64,000 nucleotides of DNA from Synechococcales cyanobacterium bin59.metabat.ball.084 (GCA_013297675.1 JAAFHZ010000001.1:47586-111585), one strand, 5' to 3'. Positions 1 through 9,614 are shown, numbered from the stretch's first letter. The notes: a model not told the origin generated them from the sequence alone. Numbers and translations are program-made.

Positions 1-271
1 GCTCTAAAGCGTCTTGCAACGTGATGGCATTCATCACCGTGGCAATCATGCCCACATAGTCGGCAGTGGCTCTTTCCATGCCTTTGGCCGAAGCCTGCAC
101 ACCGCGAAAAATGTTGCCGCCACCGACCACAATTGCCACTTGTACTCCGCTTGCTACCACTTCAGCGACTTCTTGGGCAATATTTTGGACAATGATCGGA
201 TCGATGCCATAGCCCAAGTCGCCCATTAGCGCTTCACCACTCAACTTCAGTAATACTCTTTGGTAGGCCAT
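1..271 (-). CDS. pyrH: UMP kinase, 5' part only (runs off left edge)
   Basis: Uridylate kinase phosphorylates UMP to UDP in the cytoplasm for pyrimidine nucleotide synthesis. The first 90 or so residues are present on the minus strand. They start [15 protein letters not shown], the amino-acid-kinase nucleotide-binding start typical of PyrH. They continue through [10 protein letters not shown] and the [17 protein letters not shown] segment that is diagnostic of bacterial UMP kinase. The ATG is at 269-271, and the C-terminal part lies outside the window. The gene is divergent from the protease gene to its right. Identification is firm from the motifs; nothing can be said about its 3' neighbours. 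Confidence 0.95.
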   Translation of the reverse strand, partial: MAYQRVLLKLSGEALMGDLGYGIDPIIVQNIAQEVAEVVASGVQVAIVVGGGNIFRGVQASAKGMERATADYVGMIATVMNAITLQDALE

Positions 272-449
272 CGCTCTCTCCAGATAAGTTCCCAACCAAA
301 GATATCAGAGATTGGAGCATTTACGTAGACGAGCAATCGAAACACGCATCATGCAATGAGAACTCCAAAGATAAAATTTGTTGGTAATTTATTGTGAAAT
401 ATGAAATCTCTTGTGTAACATGAAAGTAGAGCTTTTGGGTAGAGATAGT

Positions 450-2015
450 ATGCTGAAATATCGTGGTTTAAGAATTGTAAAAATCGGAACGTTAACTGTT
501 TTATTCTGGCCGATGTTGACAGTTTTTAGTCCGCGCTCGGTTACTTCTACAGATCCAGTGAGTATTTCTAAATCGGTGAAGCCTTTAACTGTGCTAATCG
601 AAGCCGATGACGAAAATGGTTCGGGGGTATTGATTGCCCAAAGAAATGGACGATACAAGGTTTTGACTGCCGCCCATGTATTAGCTGATCGGCAAAAAAA
701 CTATCGCATTGTAACAGCTAAAGATGGTCAGCAACATCAGCCAATTTCTAGCTCCATTCAATCTTTTTCAGACAATGTTGATTTGGCCACGGTAGAGTTT
801 GCCAGCAATAATAGCTACAATATCGCCAAATTAGGTAATTCAGATAACGCTGCTGAAGGCAGTCCGGCTTTTGTTTCTGGCTTTCCCCGCACCACCTTAG
901 CGATTACTTCTTCAGTTTATAATTTTAGAGAAGGTCGGGTGGTTGCCAATAGTCCTACTCCGATGGCCGGTGGTTATGCCATTATTTATAGTGCCAGAAC
1001 TCTGCCAGGAATGAGTGGTGGCGGAGTATTTAATGCTGACGCTGAACTGATTGCTATTCATGGTCGTGGTGATATTGATGCCACATCTCAAGCTGATGAA
1101 GTTAATCCTAATGTGCGGTTTAAAACTGGCAACGATTTAGGAATTCCAATCAACACTTTTATAAAAATGGTTCAGAAATTACCTAGTTCTGAAACTATAG
1201 TCTTGGCTGCTCAACCACCTGCCACGCGCCAATTGAGTGAATCTAGCAGTATGTTCGTTCAGGGCGTGGGTCGTGCCCTAAAACTAGATCATACGGGGGC
1301 GATTAAAAACTTTACTCAGGCAATTTTTAACAACAAAAGGTTTGCTGCTGCTTATCTCAATCGAGGGATTTCTAAATCTGAGATCGGAGATGAACAGGGT
1401 AGCTTAGCAGATCAGGCGAGTTCTTTAGCCATTGATCCAAATCAGTCGATCGCGCTGCTGAATCGGGGAGTGGTGCGCTATCGCCAGGGTGATAAAGCTG
1501 GTGCGCTGCAAGACTATACGGCGGCAATTAAGCTACAGCCCGATGACCCCGTGGCTTACTATAATCGAGCTATTGTTCATGCTGAGTTACAGCAGTCAGC
1601 AGCAGCCCTGGCTGACTATGATAAGGTGATTGAGTATCAGCCCCGTTTTGTTGCAGCCTATTACAATCGCGGTCTTTTGCATATGCTGCTGAACAAAACA
1701 GCCGAAGCTTTTACCGATTTCGATCGAGCTATTGAGCTGAAGCCCAATAATCCTCAAGCTTTGTTGAATCGGGGCAATCTACAATTTCAGTTGGGTAGTG
1801 GCAGTCGGGCGATCAGTGACTATTCTCGAGCGATCGCTCTCAAGCCAGATTACGCTTTGGCCTATGTGAACCGGGCTAGCGCTTATTTAAAAACTCGCAA
1901 TACTGCTGCGGCTTTGGCAGATTTGCAAAAAGCAGCTCAGCTCTACCAAGAACAAGGTAATTCGGCTAAGTATCAGGAAGTGATCGATCGCTATCGCAAA
2001 CTTAGCGGCAATTGA
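450..2015 (+). CDS. Exported trypsin-like serine protease with C-terminal TPR repeats
   Basis: This is a predicted envelope protease or scaffold. From the ATG at 450 it is 521 residues, with a hydrophobic N-terminal segment (about residues 8-28) that looks like a signal peptide or anchor. Residues 45-245 are a chymotrypsin/trypsin-2 fold: GSGVLIA, TAAHVL (His76), DNVDLA (Asp111) and GMSGGGVF (Ser189) give a complete catalytic triad. Residues about 260-510 are TPR units (AYLNRG, ALLNRG, AYYNRA, AYVNRA) with the usual 34-residue spacing. In-frame alternative starts exist at 420 (ATG) and 411 (TTG). I prefer 450 because of the purine-rich GGGTAGAG upstream and the clean signal-like N-terminus. 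Substrate is unknown; such protease-TPR proteins are common in cyanobacteria. Confidence 0.85.
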   Translation: MLKYRGLRIVKIGTLTVLFWPMLTVFSPRSVTSTDPVSISKSVKPLTVLIEADDENGSGVLIAQRNGRYKVLTAAHVLADRQKNYRIVTAKDGQQHQPISSSIQSFSDNVDLATVEFASNNSYNIAKLGNSDNAAEGSPAFVSGFPRTTLAITSSVYNFREGRVVANSPTPMAGGYAIIYSARTLPGMSGGGVFNADAELIAIHGRGDIDATSQADEVNPNVRFKTGNDLGIPINTFIKMVQKLPSSETIVLAAQPPATRQLSESSSMFVQGVGRALKLDHTGAIKNFTQAIFNNKRFAAAYLNRGISKSEIGDEQGSLADQASSLAIDPNQSIALLNRGVVRYRQGDKAGALQDYTAAIKLQPDDPVAYYNRAIVHAELQQSAAALADYDKVIEYQPRFVAAYYNRGLLHMLLNKTAEAFTDFDRAIELKPNNPQALLNRGNLQFQLGSGSRAISDYSRAIALKPDYALAYVNRASAYLKTRNTAAALADLQKAAQLYQEQGNSAKYQEVIDRYRKLSGN

Positions 2016-2161
2016 TTTCGCTAAATATCTGTTATCTTGCTTATTCTTCACCCTTTAATAGCTTCGCCACTTGCGCGACAAATGTCTAAGAAAATCAGGC
2101 AGAACTTTTGTAGCTCCGCTTATGCCCATTTTAACAAGAACCATAATCTCTAAACTCGTAC

Positions 2162-2191
2162 TTGACACAATCTAAAGCGCTGGACTACCAT
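2162..2191 (+). promoter_or_regulatory. Sigma70-type promoter for a candidate small RNA
   Basis: A perfect -35 box TTGACA (2162-2167) is followed after 18 bp by TACCAT (2186-2191), a recognisable -10. Transcription would start near 2198. No open reading frame follows before the terminator at about 2320, so the promoter has no protein-coding target on this strand. Confidence 0.5.
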
Positions 2192-2197
2192 AGAACT

Positions 2198-2322
2198 GGA
2201 TGCAGCAGACATGCTTTATGCATGACATCCCGTTACCAGTAATGGTCGAGGAAATCCGGTAAAGGCGTTCTGAATACCAAAAAAGACTTTTTTGGCGAAG
2301 GCTCCTCTAGGAGCCTTTGTTA
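2198..2322 (+). ncRNA. Candidate small RNA, about 125 nt
   Basis: The stretch lies between a consensus-like promoter and an intrinsic-terminator-like hairpin and contains no credible ORF. It has several self-complementary segments: CATGC/GCATG near 2210-2224, ACCA/TGGT near 2235-2246, an A6/T6 hairpin at 2277-2295 with an 8-bp stem, and the terminal hairpin. The box GAGGAAATCCGG recalls a conserved RNase P RNA segment, but the transcript is far too short for rnpB. I do not recognise a known cyanobacterial sRNA family in it. It could instead be the 3' UTR of the protease gene, although the strong -35 box argues for independent transcription. Confidence 0.4.
2298..2322 (+). terminator. Intrinsic-terminator-like hairpin
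   Basis: AAGGCTCCT (2298-2306) pairs perfectly with AGGAGCCTT (2309-2317) across a 2-nt loop. It is followed by a short, imperfect T-rich tail (TGTTATG). A second A/T hairpin (2277-2295) sits directly in front. It can end either the small RNA candidate or read-through from the protease gene. Confidence 0.55.
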
Positions 2323-2352
2323 TGTCTAGGCTTTGGTAGTTTCTTACTAAAC

Positions 2353-3357
2353 CTAATTCTGCTCCGGCAGCATCACCACTGCGCCATTGAAGGCCGCTAA
2401 CCGACAGGCATCGGCGACCCAGAGGCTATCTAGGCTGGCTCCGGGTTTCACATAGTTAGGCTCATTATCAAAGAAATGTGCTAAGGCAATATTGAGATCT
2501 TGAATAAACATGCCTTTGCGAGAACCTAGCTCGATCGAAGTCTGCTCTTTGCCCACAATCAAAGTCCCTTGATCGCCATCAAACACCATCGCTCCTAAAT
2601 CACCCTGAACTTCAAACCGCCGGGATGGTGCCCAGATCTGTTGACCTTTGCCGTAGGCTACTTCCGCAAATAGACCATTGGCAAACTTGAGCTGAGCAGT
2701 GCAAAGCAGCGTGTGGAAATAGTCTTGGTCATCTAAGCCCCAATATTTTTCTTGACAGCTTACTCGATCGACCTTGCCAAACAGATCAGTAAACCGATGT
2801 AACCGCGATAGAGCTGCCGTTAAAGGAAAACCAAACTGCTGTTGTTGATAGCTCCATTTGCGGGGCACCGGGTTCTGGGGCGTGAGGGTGCTATAGCGGG
2901 CGTAGTAGGGTTGGCCAATTTTGGGCAGCCACTCGGTCATGGCTTGGTGCAAAGAACCCAACAACTCAATATGTTCTACATGGAGAAATAGCTGCCGATC
3001 GGCGGCCAAAATAATGATTTCTTCGGCATCTTGGGGTTCTAGAGCCAAGGGATATTCCACAATTACGTGGCGCAGGGCTTCGATCGCGGCTTTGGCGATC
3101 GGGCCATGGAGATCATTGGTAGAGCAAATCACCACCATATCGACGTTGGGCATGGCCACTAGTTCTTGCCAACTGGCGGCGGCGGTGCAGTTAAACTCAG
3201 TGGCAAATTCTTGGGCGCGATCGGGCGCAGAACTAGCGACGGCGACTAATTCGGTGCGGCTATCGGCGACGATCGACTGGGCGCGAATTTTGGCAGCGAA
3301 GCCGGTGCCCACTAAGCCGACCTTTAGGGGATTACGAACGTATCGATAAAGACTCAA
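2353..3357 (-). CDS. bvdR: Biliverdin reductase, Gfo/Idh/MocA family
   Basis: This enzyme reduces biliverdin to bilirubin with NAD(P)H, part of heme-derived bilin metabolism that affects phycobiliprotein chromophore supply. The 334-residue protein begins with a Rossmann nucleotide-binding motif (VGLVGTGFAAKIRA, about residues 13-26). It has the MocA-type EYPLAL motif. It also carries the segments HVEHIELLG, YARYST, QNPVPRKW and FGFPLTAALSRLHRFTDLFG, which closely resemble cyanobacterial BvdR as I recall it (Synechocystis Slr1784 type). Length matches the family, about 328 residues. A small exported protein gene lies 66 bp upstream on the same strand. A generic sugar dehydrogenase of the same superfamily is the alternative, but the BvdR-specific block makes that unlikely. 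Confidence 0.9.
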   Translation of the reverse strand: MSLYRYVRNPLKVGLVGTGFAAKIRAQSIVADSRTELVAVASSAPDRAQEFATEFNCTAAASWQELVAMPNVDMVVICSTNDLHGPIAKAAIEALRHVIVEYPLALEPQDAEEIIILAADRQLFLHVEHIELLGSLHQAMTEWLPKIGQPYYARYSTLTPQNPVPRKWSYQQQQFGFPLTAALSRLHRFTDLFGKVDRVSCQEKYWGLDDQDYFHTLLCTAQLKFANGLFAEVAYGKGQQIWAPSRRFEVQGDLGAMVFDGDQGTLIVGKEQTSIELGSRKGMFIQDLNIALAHFFDNEPNYVKPGASLDSLWVADACRLAAFNGAVVMLPEQN

Positions 3358-3423
3358 AATACAGACCTAGCTCAAACTTGTGCCTTTATTATCGGCCAAA
3401 AGTCCCCTCTCTGGTCAGGATTT

Positions 3424-3756
3424 TTATTGAGGCAGCTTCAGGCGTACTGCGATGGTTTCCCAGCGAGTTTTACCGCAGGGTTCGGCGCTTTGGCAGTCGC
3501 TGACCTTCGCTCGATCATAAGTGATTTGGACGCGGCGGTTTAAAAATTTTTGAGGCTGATTACACAGCTCAAAATCGGCTCCTATGGTATGTTTTCTGCC
3601 TGCTACATCCCGTAGCTCGATGTAGCACAAAATATCGCCGTTGGTCATTTTCAAAACTGTGCCGTTGCGGGGCAATTTGGTAGCCGCGTCAATATTTACA
3701 GCAGTCAAGGCCATAGCCAAAAACCCCAATGAGCCGACGATTAATTTTGTGAACAT
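3424..3756 (-). CDS. Small exported cysteine-containing protein, unknown function
   Basis: The 110-residue protein has a classical signal peptide (MFTKLIVGSLGFLAMALTAV, likely cleavage after the DAA near residue 25). The mature part has four cysteines (LCYIE, LCNQP, DCQSAEPC), compatible with two disulfides in the periplasm. I do not recognise a family. It is 66 bp upstream of bvdR on the same strand and could be co-transcribed with it, but no functional link is implied by the sequence. Confidence 0.65.
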   Translation of the reverse strand: MFTKLIVGSLGFLAMALTAVNIDAATKLPRNGTVLKMTNGDILCYIELRDVAGRKHTIGADFELCNQPQKFLNRRVQITYDRAKVSDCQSAEPCGKTRWETIAVRLKLPQ

Positions 3757-3839
3757 GATATTTTCCTAGAAGTCTGCTGCTAATTTTCGATAGCGTTATA
3801 TTATCTAATGATTCTGAGACTTAGGACATTGTTCCGAAA

Positions 3840-6827
3840 TTAATCTATTCCTTGGATGGGAGCAAATCCCTGGCGTTGAATGTTTTCTGTCACCGTGCGC
3901 GGATCGAGAAATTGCAGCAAATAATCGGGTCCACCAGCTTTGGAGCCGACCCCAGATAGCTGGTAGCCACCAAAAGGCTGACGGGCGACGATCGCCCCGG
4001 TGATGCTGCGGTTGATATAGAGATTTCCTACCTCGAATTCTCGCTTTGCTCGATCGATGTGGGAGGGGGTGCGGGAGTAGAGTCCACCGGTTAGGGCATA
4101 GTTAGTACCATTAAAAATCTCCACTGCCTCATCAAAATTCGGTGCTTTGATGACCGCTAACACCGGGCCAAAAATCTCTTCTTGGGCGATCGGGTCTTGG
4201 GGATCTACATCGGTGAAAATCACTGGACCAACAAAATAGCCCGGTGCTGGGGAGGGTAACTCTAAAGCTAGGGTAGATGTTTGTTGGCCTTGGGCAATGA
4301 TCGATCGAATGCGCTGCTGTGCAGCAGCATCAATTACTGGACCAACCTTGGTGCTGGGTTCCGCTGCGTTGCCGACATTTAATGACTTAGTGGCATCTAT
4401 TAATCTGGCAATAAAGGCATCATAAATGGGGGCGAGGACGATTACCCGAGAACAGGCCGAGCATTTTTGACCACTATAGCCAAAGGCGGAGTAAACCACG
4501 CCTTGCACCGCCTGGTCTAGATCAGCACTTTCATCGATCACGATCGCATTTTTGCCGCCCATTTCTGCGACCACTCGTTTGAGATGCTTTTGTCCCGGTT
4601 GGAGGATTGCGGCATTGGCGTAAATTTCACAGCCGACGGCCTGGGAACCAGTAAAGACAATCATTTGCACTGCCGGGTGTTTTACTAAGTGCGATCCTAC
4701 GGTGGAGCCACTCCCTGGCACGTATTGGAATACTCCGGGTGGAATACCGGCTGCTACTAAGATTTCACTGAGTTTGGCAGCAATTACAGCGGTGGCGGCG
4801 GCGGGCTTTAGGAGCACGCAGTTCCCTGTAACCAAAGCGGCTACGGTCATGCCGGTGGGAATAGCCAAGGGGAAGTTCCAAGGAGAAATTACTAATACAA
4901 TGCCTTTGGCAGCATAGTGGTAGCGATTGGTTTCTCCGGCCACGTCATAGACTGTCTCGGGTGCTAGGCGCTCCATTTCTGCGGCATAGTAGCGACAAAA
5001 ATCCACAGCCTCGGAGACTTCGCCATCGGCTTGTCTTAGGGGCTTGCCAGCTTCCAAGACCATCCAGGCAGCTAGTTCGTGACGACGGGCTGCTAGTAAA
5101 TCTGCGGCACGACGGAGGATGGCGGTGCGTTCTGCTACGGGGGTTTTGCGCCAGGTTTGAAAGGCTTTTTGGGCGGCGATGATCGCTTGATCGGCCTGTG
5201 CGATGTTAATTTGACCGATCGAACCCACTACTTCTGTAGGGTTGGAGGGATTGACTGAGGGGATCGTGGTAGTGGTGGGGAACCATTGACCGTCTAATAA
5301 TGGCCAGTAGGTTTGACCGAGCTGCTGCTGAACTTTTGCTAGAGCTGCTGTGGCCTGGCTGCGTAATTTGTCGATCGCGTAATCTGTATCGGGGGCTGAA
5401 TTAATGTGGGTAATTGTTGTTGATTTTGTGGGAGTGGGTGATACAACATCGCTATCGAGATCTCCGGTGCCCCAAGTGGGTAATGCTAATAGTGATTCTA
5501 CCGGTGCATCGGCCAAGCTTTGCTTAAGAAAAGAACTATTGGCAGTGTTTTCTAACAAGCGGCGAGTGAGATAGGCCATGCCGGGAATGAGGTTGCCATA
5601 GGGGCAATAGACTCGCACTCGTTGTTCTTGCTGCGCCAGGGTGGCGGCAAATTGGTCGGCCATGCCATAGAGAACTTGAAACTCCAGGTGTGCGGGGGGG
5701 ATTTTTAGGGTTTGGGCGATCGCCATGGCTCGGGCTTGGGAGCGAATATTGTGGCTGCCGATCGCCCCATGGAGATATTCGTGGTTTTCTAGCAACAATT
5801 GGGTCATCCGCTCGAAGTTAGCATCAGTGGAGGATTTGTGATTATAAACCGGGGTTGGCCAATGGTTTTGGCGGGCGATGATGGTTTCTTGATCCCAATA
5901 GGCTCCTTTAACTAGGCGGAGGGTGAGGGGATGGCCGCGTTCTTTGACCCAGATAATCAGATCTTGGAGGTCTTGGTAGCTGTCCCGCAGGTAGGCTTGG
6001 AGGGTGAGTCCGATGTTGGTGCGATCGCGGAATTCGGGTTCTAGTAATAGGCTTTTCAGGATTTGGAGGGTGGCATTTTTGTAGCGATATTGTTCCATAT
6101 CGAAATGCACTGCGGCACCGAGTTGTTGTGCTCTGCGCAGGAGGATGCGGAGGCGATCGCTCACTTTAGCCTGGGAGCCAACTACATCTAATGGATCAAA
6201 TTGAGAATAGAAGGCGGTGAGCTTGACCGATACTTGTACGTCGGCTGCACTGGCGGCAGCAAGCTGTTCGATGAGCTGCAAGTATTGGTCTAAGTATTCT
6301 TGGGCTTCGGTTTCGGTAACTACAGCTTCGCCGAGTAAGTCCATCGTGAAGGTCATGGATTGTTGGTGAAGCTGTTGAATGGTTTGGAGGGCTTGGGAGA
6401 GAGTTTCTCCGGCGATGTATTTGCGGGCGAGGGTTTCGACGGCGGTAGTGAGGGTGGTGGCCGCTACTTGGGCGGGGAGGGAGTCATGAGCGGTGAAATT
6501 GAGGAGGCTTTTGAGAGCGGTGGGCAGTTCTACCTCGGGGGTGTGGAGGTATTCTTGGAGGTGGCGGGCGATTGCGGTTTTGGTGCTGAGGGCGGGGAGA
6601 CAGTCGATGAGGCGGAAGAGTTGGACGCGGAGTGCCGGGTTATCCATTGTCCAATTCAGTAGTTTTTCGTCCCAGCGGAATTGGTCACGGAATTTGCTGA
6701 GAATCGATCGATGAGCGGCGGGGAGCAGTTGCTGGGCAATTTTTAGGGTTTGGTTTTCGATTACCTCTGGTGCCAGCAAAGTAATCGAAAACGATGATGA
6801 GATTGAGCTGTTTGGATTTGAGTTCAT
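3840..6827 (-). CDS. putA: Bifunctional proline dehydrogenase / L-glutamate gamma-semialdehyde dehydrogenase
   Basis: PutA oxidises proline to pyrroline-5-carboxylate with FAD and then to glutamate with NAD+. The 995-residue protein lacks the N-terminal ribbon-helix-helix repressor domain of E. coli PutA, so it should be purely enzymatic. Residues about 140-450 form the proline dehydrogenase barrel (VKLTAFYSQFDP, LRLVKGAYWDQE, YCPYGNLIPGM, RRLLENTANSSFL). Residues about 505-985 form the aldehyde dehydrogenase, with ISPWNFPLAIPTG, catalytic Glu755 in EMGGKN and nucleophile Cys789 in GYSGQKCSACSR. It is the last gene of the cphB-cphA-putA run, 44 bp after cphA. It fits as the final step taking the proline made by AgrE/ArgZ to glutamate. 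Confidence 0.96.
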   Translation of the reverse strand: MNSNPNSSISSSFSITLLAPEVIENQTLKIAQQLLPAAHRSILSKFRDQFRWDEKLLNWTMDNPALRVQLFRLIDCLPALSTKTAIARHLQEYLHTPEVELPTALKSLLNFTAHDSLPAQVAATTLTTAVETLARKYIAGETLSQALQTIQQLHQQSMTFTMDLLGEAVVTETEAQEYLDQYLQLIEQLAAASAADVQVSVKLTAFYSQFDPLDVVGSQAKVSDRLRILLRRAQQLGAAVHFDMEQYRYKNATLQILKSLLLEPEFRDRTNIGLTLQAYLRDSYQDLQDLIIWVKERGHPLTLRLVKGAYWDQETIIARQNHWPTPVYNHKSSTDANFERMTQLLLENHEYLHGAIGSHNIRSQARAMAIAQTLKIPPAHLEFQVLYGMADQFAATLAQQEQRVRVYCPYGNLIPGMAYLTRRLLENTANSSFLKQSLADAPVESLLALPTWGTGDLDSDVVSPTPTKSTTITHINSAPDTDYAIDKLRSQATAALAKVQQQLGQTYWPLLDGQWFPTTTTIPSVNPSNPTEVVGSIGQINIAQADQAIIAAQKAFQTWRKTPVAERTAILRRAADLLAARRHELAAWMVLEAGKPLRQADGEVSEAVDFCRYYAAEMERLAPETVYDVAGETNRYHYAAKGIVLVISPWNFPLAIPTGMTVAALVTGNCVLLKPAAATAVIAAKLSEILVAAGIPPGVFQYVPGSGSTVGSHLVKHPAVQMIVFTGSQAVGCEIYANAAILQPGQKHLKRVVAEMGGKNAIVIDESADLDQAVQGVVYSAFGYSGQKCSACSRVIVLAPIYDAFIARLIDATKSLNVGNAAEPSTKVGPVIDAAAQQRIRSIIAQGQQTSTLALELPSPAPGYFVGPVIFTDVDPQDPIAQEEIFGPVLAVIKAPNFDEAVEIFNGTNYALTGGLYSRTPSHIDRAKREFEVGNLYINRSITGAIVARQPFGGYQLSGVGSKAGGPDYLLQFLDPRTVTENIQRQGFAPIQGID

Positions 6828-6871
6828 AACTTTGCTCTTATCTAGTCACTACAATCTGACTCCTTACGCTT

Positions 6872-9574
6872 TTAGCTGATAGCTAGTTTAGTATTTAAAG
6901 CTTTTTCTAATAGCGGAATATTATCCTGGAGAGATTTCTTAGATTCTAACACTAGATCAACAGGGACAGGGTTGCGAGACATAATTAGCGCGATTGCGCG
7001 GCTGACATTATCTGGGAAGATCACTACTAGGGTATTTTTAGTATGGTGATCCAATGCCCATTCGATCGCCTCAGATTCGTTCAGTAAAATTGAGTAGGAG
7101 GCTGCTGGATCGGTGGCCTGGATGCCTTGAACTATTAACTCAGCGGTATCTCCCCAATCGCGACCTCGGCTATCGTCGTCTTCTTTTACTACTATGTGAT
7201 CAAAGAACTGGGCTGACAGTGCCCCTAGCTCGATTAAATCTTCATCTCGGCGATCGCCAGGGCCACCTACTACCCCAACAGTCGGACCAGGCCAATTTTT
7301 CACGAAGCTGCCCACTGCTTTATAGCCTGCGGGGTTGTGGGCATAGTCAACTAAGGCATGGTAGTTGCCCAGATCGAATAAATTCATTCTGCCCGGTGTT
7401 TGGGCTACTGAAGCATGGAAGCTCTGGAGAGCGGCGCGAATATATTCTACTTTTACTCCTTGGACAAAGGCTGCTAAACATGCTGCCAGGGCATTGGCGA
7501 TCATAAAGGGGGCGCGGCCACCCAAGGTTAGGGGCACCCGATCGACCTGCTCAATGCGATGCACCCAGTCTTGTTGCAAAATCACCAAATATTCTTCTTC
7601 ATAAATAGCCGCAATGCCCCCCCGATTAACGTGGGAGCGCACTAATGGATTGTCTGGGTTCATGGAGAAGTAGGCTACTTTGCCTCTGACTAGATCCGCC
7701 ATATCAGCGACTCGTTGATCGTCGGCATTGAGTACGGCGTAGCCATCAACATGGACAGTTTCGGCCACGATCGCTTTTACTTTGGCCAGTTGATCGATCG
7801 TCTCAATATCGCCCAAGCCCAAATGATCGGCGGCGACGTTTAAAATCACCCCTACATCACAGTTCTGGAAAGCCAGCCCCGATCGCAACATGCCACCTCG
7901 GGCTGTTTCTAGCACCGCAATATCTACGGTGGGATCTTGCAGAATTAGCTGGGCGCTCTGCGGCCCAGTGGTGTCACCCTTGGCCACGAGGTGATCGCCG
8001 ATGTAAATACCATCAGTAGTGGTATAGCCCACGGAGTTGTAAATCTGACTAAAGATATGGGCAATTAGTCTAGTTGTCGTGGTTTTGCCGTTGGTGCCAG
8101 TCACGGCCACGATCGGAATCCGGGTTGGGACATGGGGCGGAAACAGCATACTGATAATGGGAGCGGCTACGTTGCGACCAACCCCTACGCTGGGCGCAAT
8201 ATGCATCCGCAGTCCCGGTGCAGCATTGACTTCGACAATTACTCCATCGGCCTCGGCTAAGGTTTTAGAAATATCGGTGGTGACAACATCGATGCCGGTG
8301 ACATCTAGGTCGATAATTTTGGAGACTCTCTCGGCTAGCCAGACGGTTTCGGGGTGAATTTCGTCGGTGCGATCGATCGCAATGCCGCCGGTACTTAAAT
8401 TCGCGGTGGCTCGCAGGTAGCAAATTTGGTCTGGGGGCAAAATAGTATTTAGGGTGTAACCCTGATTACTCAATATTTCATCGGTAGAATCATCCAGTTT
8501 AATGAGGGTCAACACATTATCGTGCCCTTCGCCCCGGCGGGGATCTTGGTTTGCTTGGTCGATTAGAGTCGCAACAGTATCCTGACCATTTCCAACTACA
8601 TGGGCAGGCACTCGCTCGGCTACAGCTACTACTTGATGGTTAACTACCAAAATCCGATGGTCGCGCCCTTGGTAGAAATGCTCAACAATTACCCCTTTAG
8701 AAACTGCTTTGGCGCGATCATAGGCGATTTCGGCGTGCTCCCAAGATTTAATATCGATCGTGATTCCTCGACCGTGATTGCCGTTGAGGGGTTTGATGAC
8801 GATCGGGAAACCGCCTAAGCGAGGAATAGCATCTTCTAATTCGCTAAAGGAATAAATCACCGTACCTTGGGGCACTCTTGCGCCCATGCTGGCTAGGATA
8901 TTTTTGGTTTTTTCTTTATTGCAGGCTAGTTCTACGGCCAAAATATTACTGTGGGCAGTTAGTGATGCCTGGATGCGCTTTTGATGTTTGCCATAGCCTA
9001 ACTGGATTAAATCGCAGGTTTCTAAAGCCATCCAAGGAATACCTCGGGCTTCAGCCTCCCGTACCAACGATTCGGTGGTGGCTCCCAGGGATGCCTGATT
9101 TTTCAGCTCTTGCATATCAGCAATGTCTTTGGCCAATTCGGAGGCAGGATAGCTGCCGGTTTCGATAATGCTGGTACAGAGCCTGAGGGCGGCTCTGGCC
9201 GCGTAACGCCCGACTTCTTCAATTTGGTACTCAAAGACCACTTGGTATACGCCAGGAGTGGCTGTTTCGCGGGTACGACCAAATCCAACTTTGATGCCTA
9301 CTAGGTTTTGCAGCTCTAGTGCCACATGCTCCAAAATATGCCCGAGCATGGTACCTTCTTTGACCCGCTGCAGAAAGCCTCCCCGACAGCCCGGTGAACA
9401 GAAGTGCTCTTCTAGACTAGGCAGCACTGCTACCAGGCTGGCATAGAATTTGGGGATGGTGTGGGATGGTCGATCGGCTAATTCCTCCAAATCTAGTCGT
9501 ACCACAATTAGCTTCGATCGACGAATGCTCCAGTAGTTTGGTCCGCGCAGTGTTTGAGTTTGGAGGATTTTCAT
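6872..9574 (-). CDS. cphA: Cyanophycin synthetase
   Basis: CphA polymerises aspartate and arginine into cyanophycin, multi-L-arginyl-poly-L-aspartate, using ATP. The 900-residue length is normal for the family. Residues 1-160 are the N-domain (GPNYWS, the CSPGCRGGF loop, EHVALELQ). Residues about 210-480 are an ATP-grasp domain (PIVIKPLNGNHGRGI, VEVNAAPGLRMH). Residues about 485-880 are a Mur-ligase domain with P-loop GTNGKTTT at 493-500 and DYAHNPAGY. The N-terminal motif LRGPNYWSIRR is diagnostic. It sits between cphB upstream (255 bp gap) and putA downstream. The 255-bp AT-rich leader suggests it has its own promoter. Confidence 0.97.
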   Translation of the reverse strand: MKILQTQTLRGPNYWSIRRSKLIVVRLDLEELADRPSHTIPKFYASLVAVLPSLEEHFCSPGCRGGFLQRVKEGTMLGHILEHVALELQNLVGIKVGFGRTRETATPGVYQVVFEYQIEEVGRYAARAALRLCTSIIETGSYPASELAKDIADMQELKNQASLGATTESLVREAEARGIPWMALETCDLIQLGYGKHQKRIQASLTAHSNILAVELACNKEKTKNILASMGARVPQGTVIYSFSELEDAIPRLGGFPIVIKPLNGNHGRGITIDIKSWEHAEIAYDRAKAVSKGVIVEHFYQGRDHRILVVNHQVVAVAERVPAHVVGNGQDTVATLIDQANQDPRRGEGHDNVLTLIKLDDSTDEILSNQGYTLNTILPPDQICYLRATANLSTGGIAIDRTDEIHPETVWLAERVSKIIDLDVTGIDVVTTDISKTLAEADGVIVEVNAAPGLRMHIAPSVGVGRNVAAPIISMLFPPHVPTRIPIVAVTGTNGKTTTTRLIAHIFSQIYNSVGYTTTDGIYIGDHLVAKGDTTGPQSAQLILQDPTVDIAVLETARGGMLRSGLAFQNCDVGVILNVAADHLGLGDIETIDQLAKVKAIVAETVHVDGYAVLNADDQRVADMADLVRGKVAYFSMNPDNPLVRSHVNRGGIAAIYEEEYLVILQQDWVHRIEQVDRVPLTLGGRAPFMIANALAACLAAFVQGVKVEYIRAALQSFHASVAQTPGRMNLFDLGNYHALVDYAHNPAGYKAVGSFVKNWPGPTVGVVGGPGDRRDEDLIELGALSAQFFDHIVVKEDDDSRGRDWGDTAELIVQGIQATDPAASYSILLNESEAIEWALDHHTKNTLVVIFPDNVSRAIALIMSRNPVPVDLVLESKKSLQDNIPLLEKALNTKLAIS

Positions 9575-9614
9575 AAATATTGGGGGAAAGGATAGCTAAG
9601 AGCAGATCTACCAA

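Noticed and set aside
389..658. Minus-strand ORF opposite the start of the protease gene
   Set aside because: Covers the signal-peptide and protease coding region in antisense, and shows no recognisable domain.
2240..2260. RNase P RNA-like box GAGGAAATCCGG
   Set aside because: Only this short box resembles rnpB; the transcript is about a third of the required length and other conserved parts are missing.
2921..3349. Plus-strand ORF of 142 codons inside bvdR
   Set aside because: Antisense to the Rossmann domain of biliverdin reductase; no homologous motif.
7054..7506. Plus-strand ORF inside cphA
   Set aside because: Antisense to the Mur-ligase domain of cyanophycin synthetase; no motif of its own.
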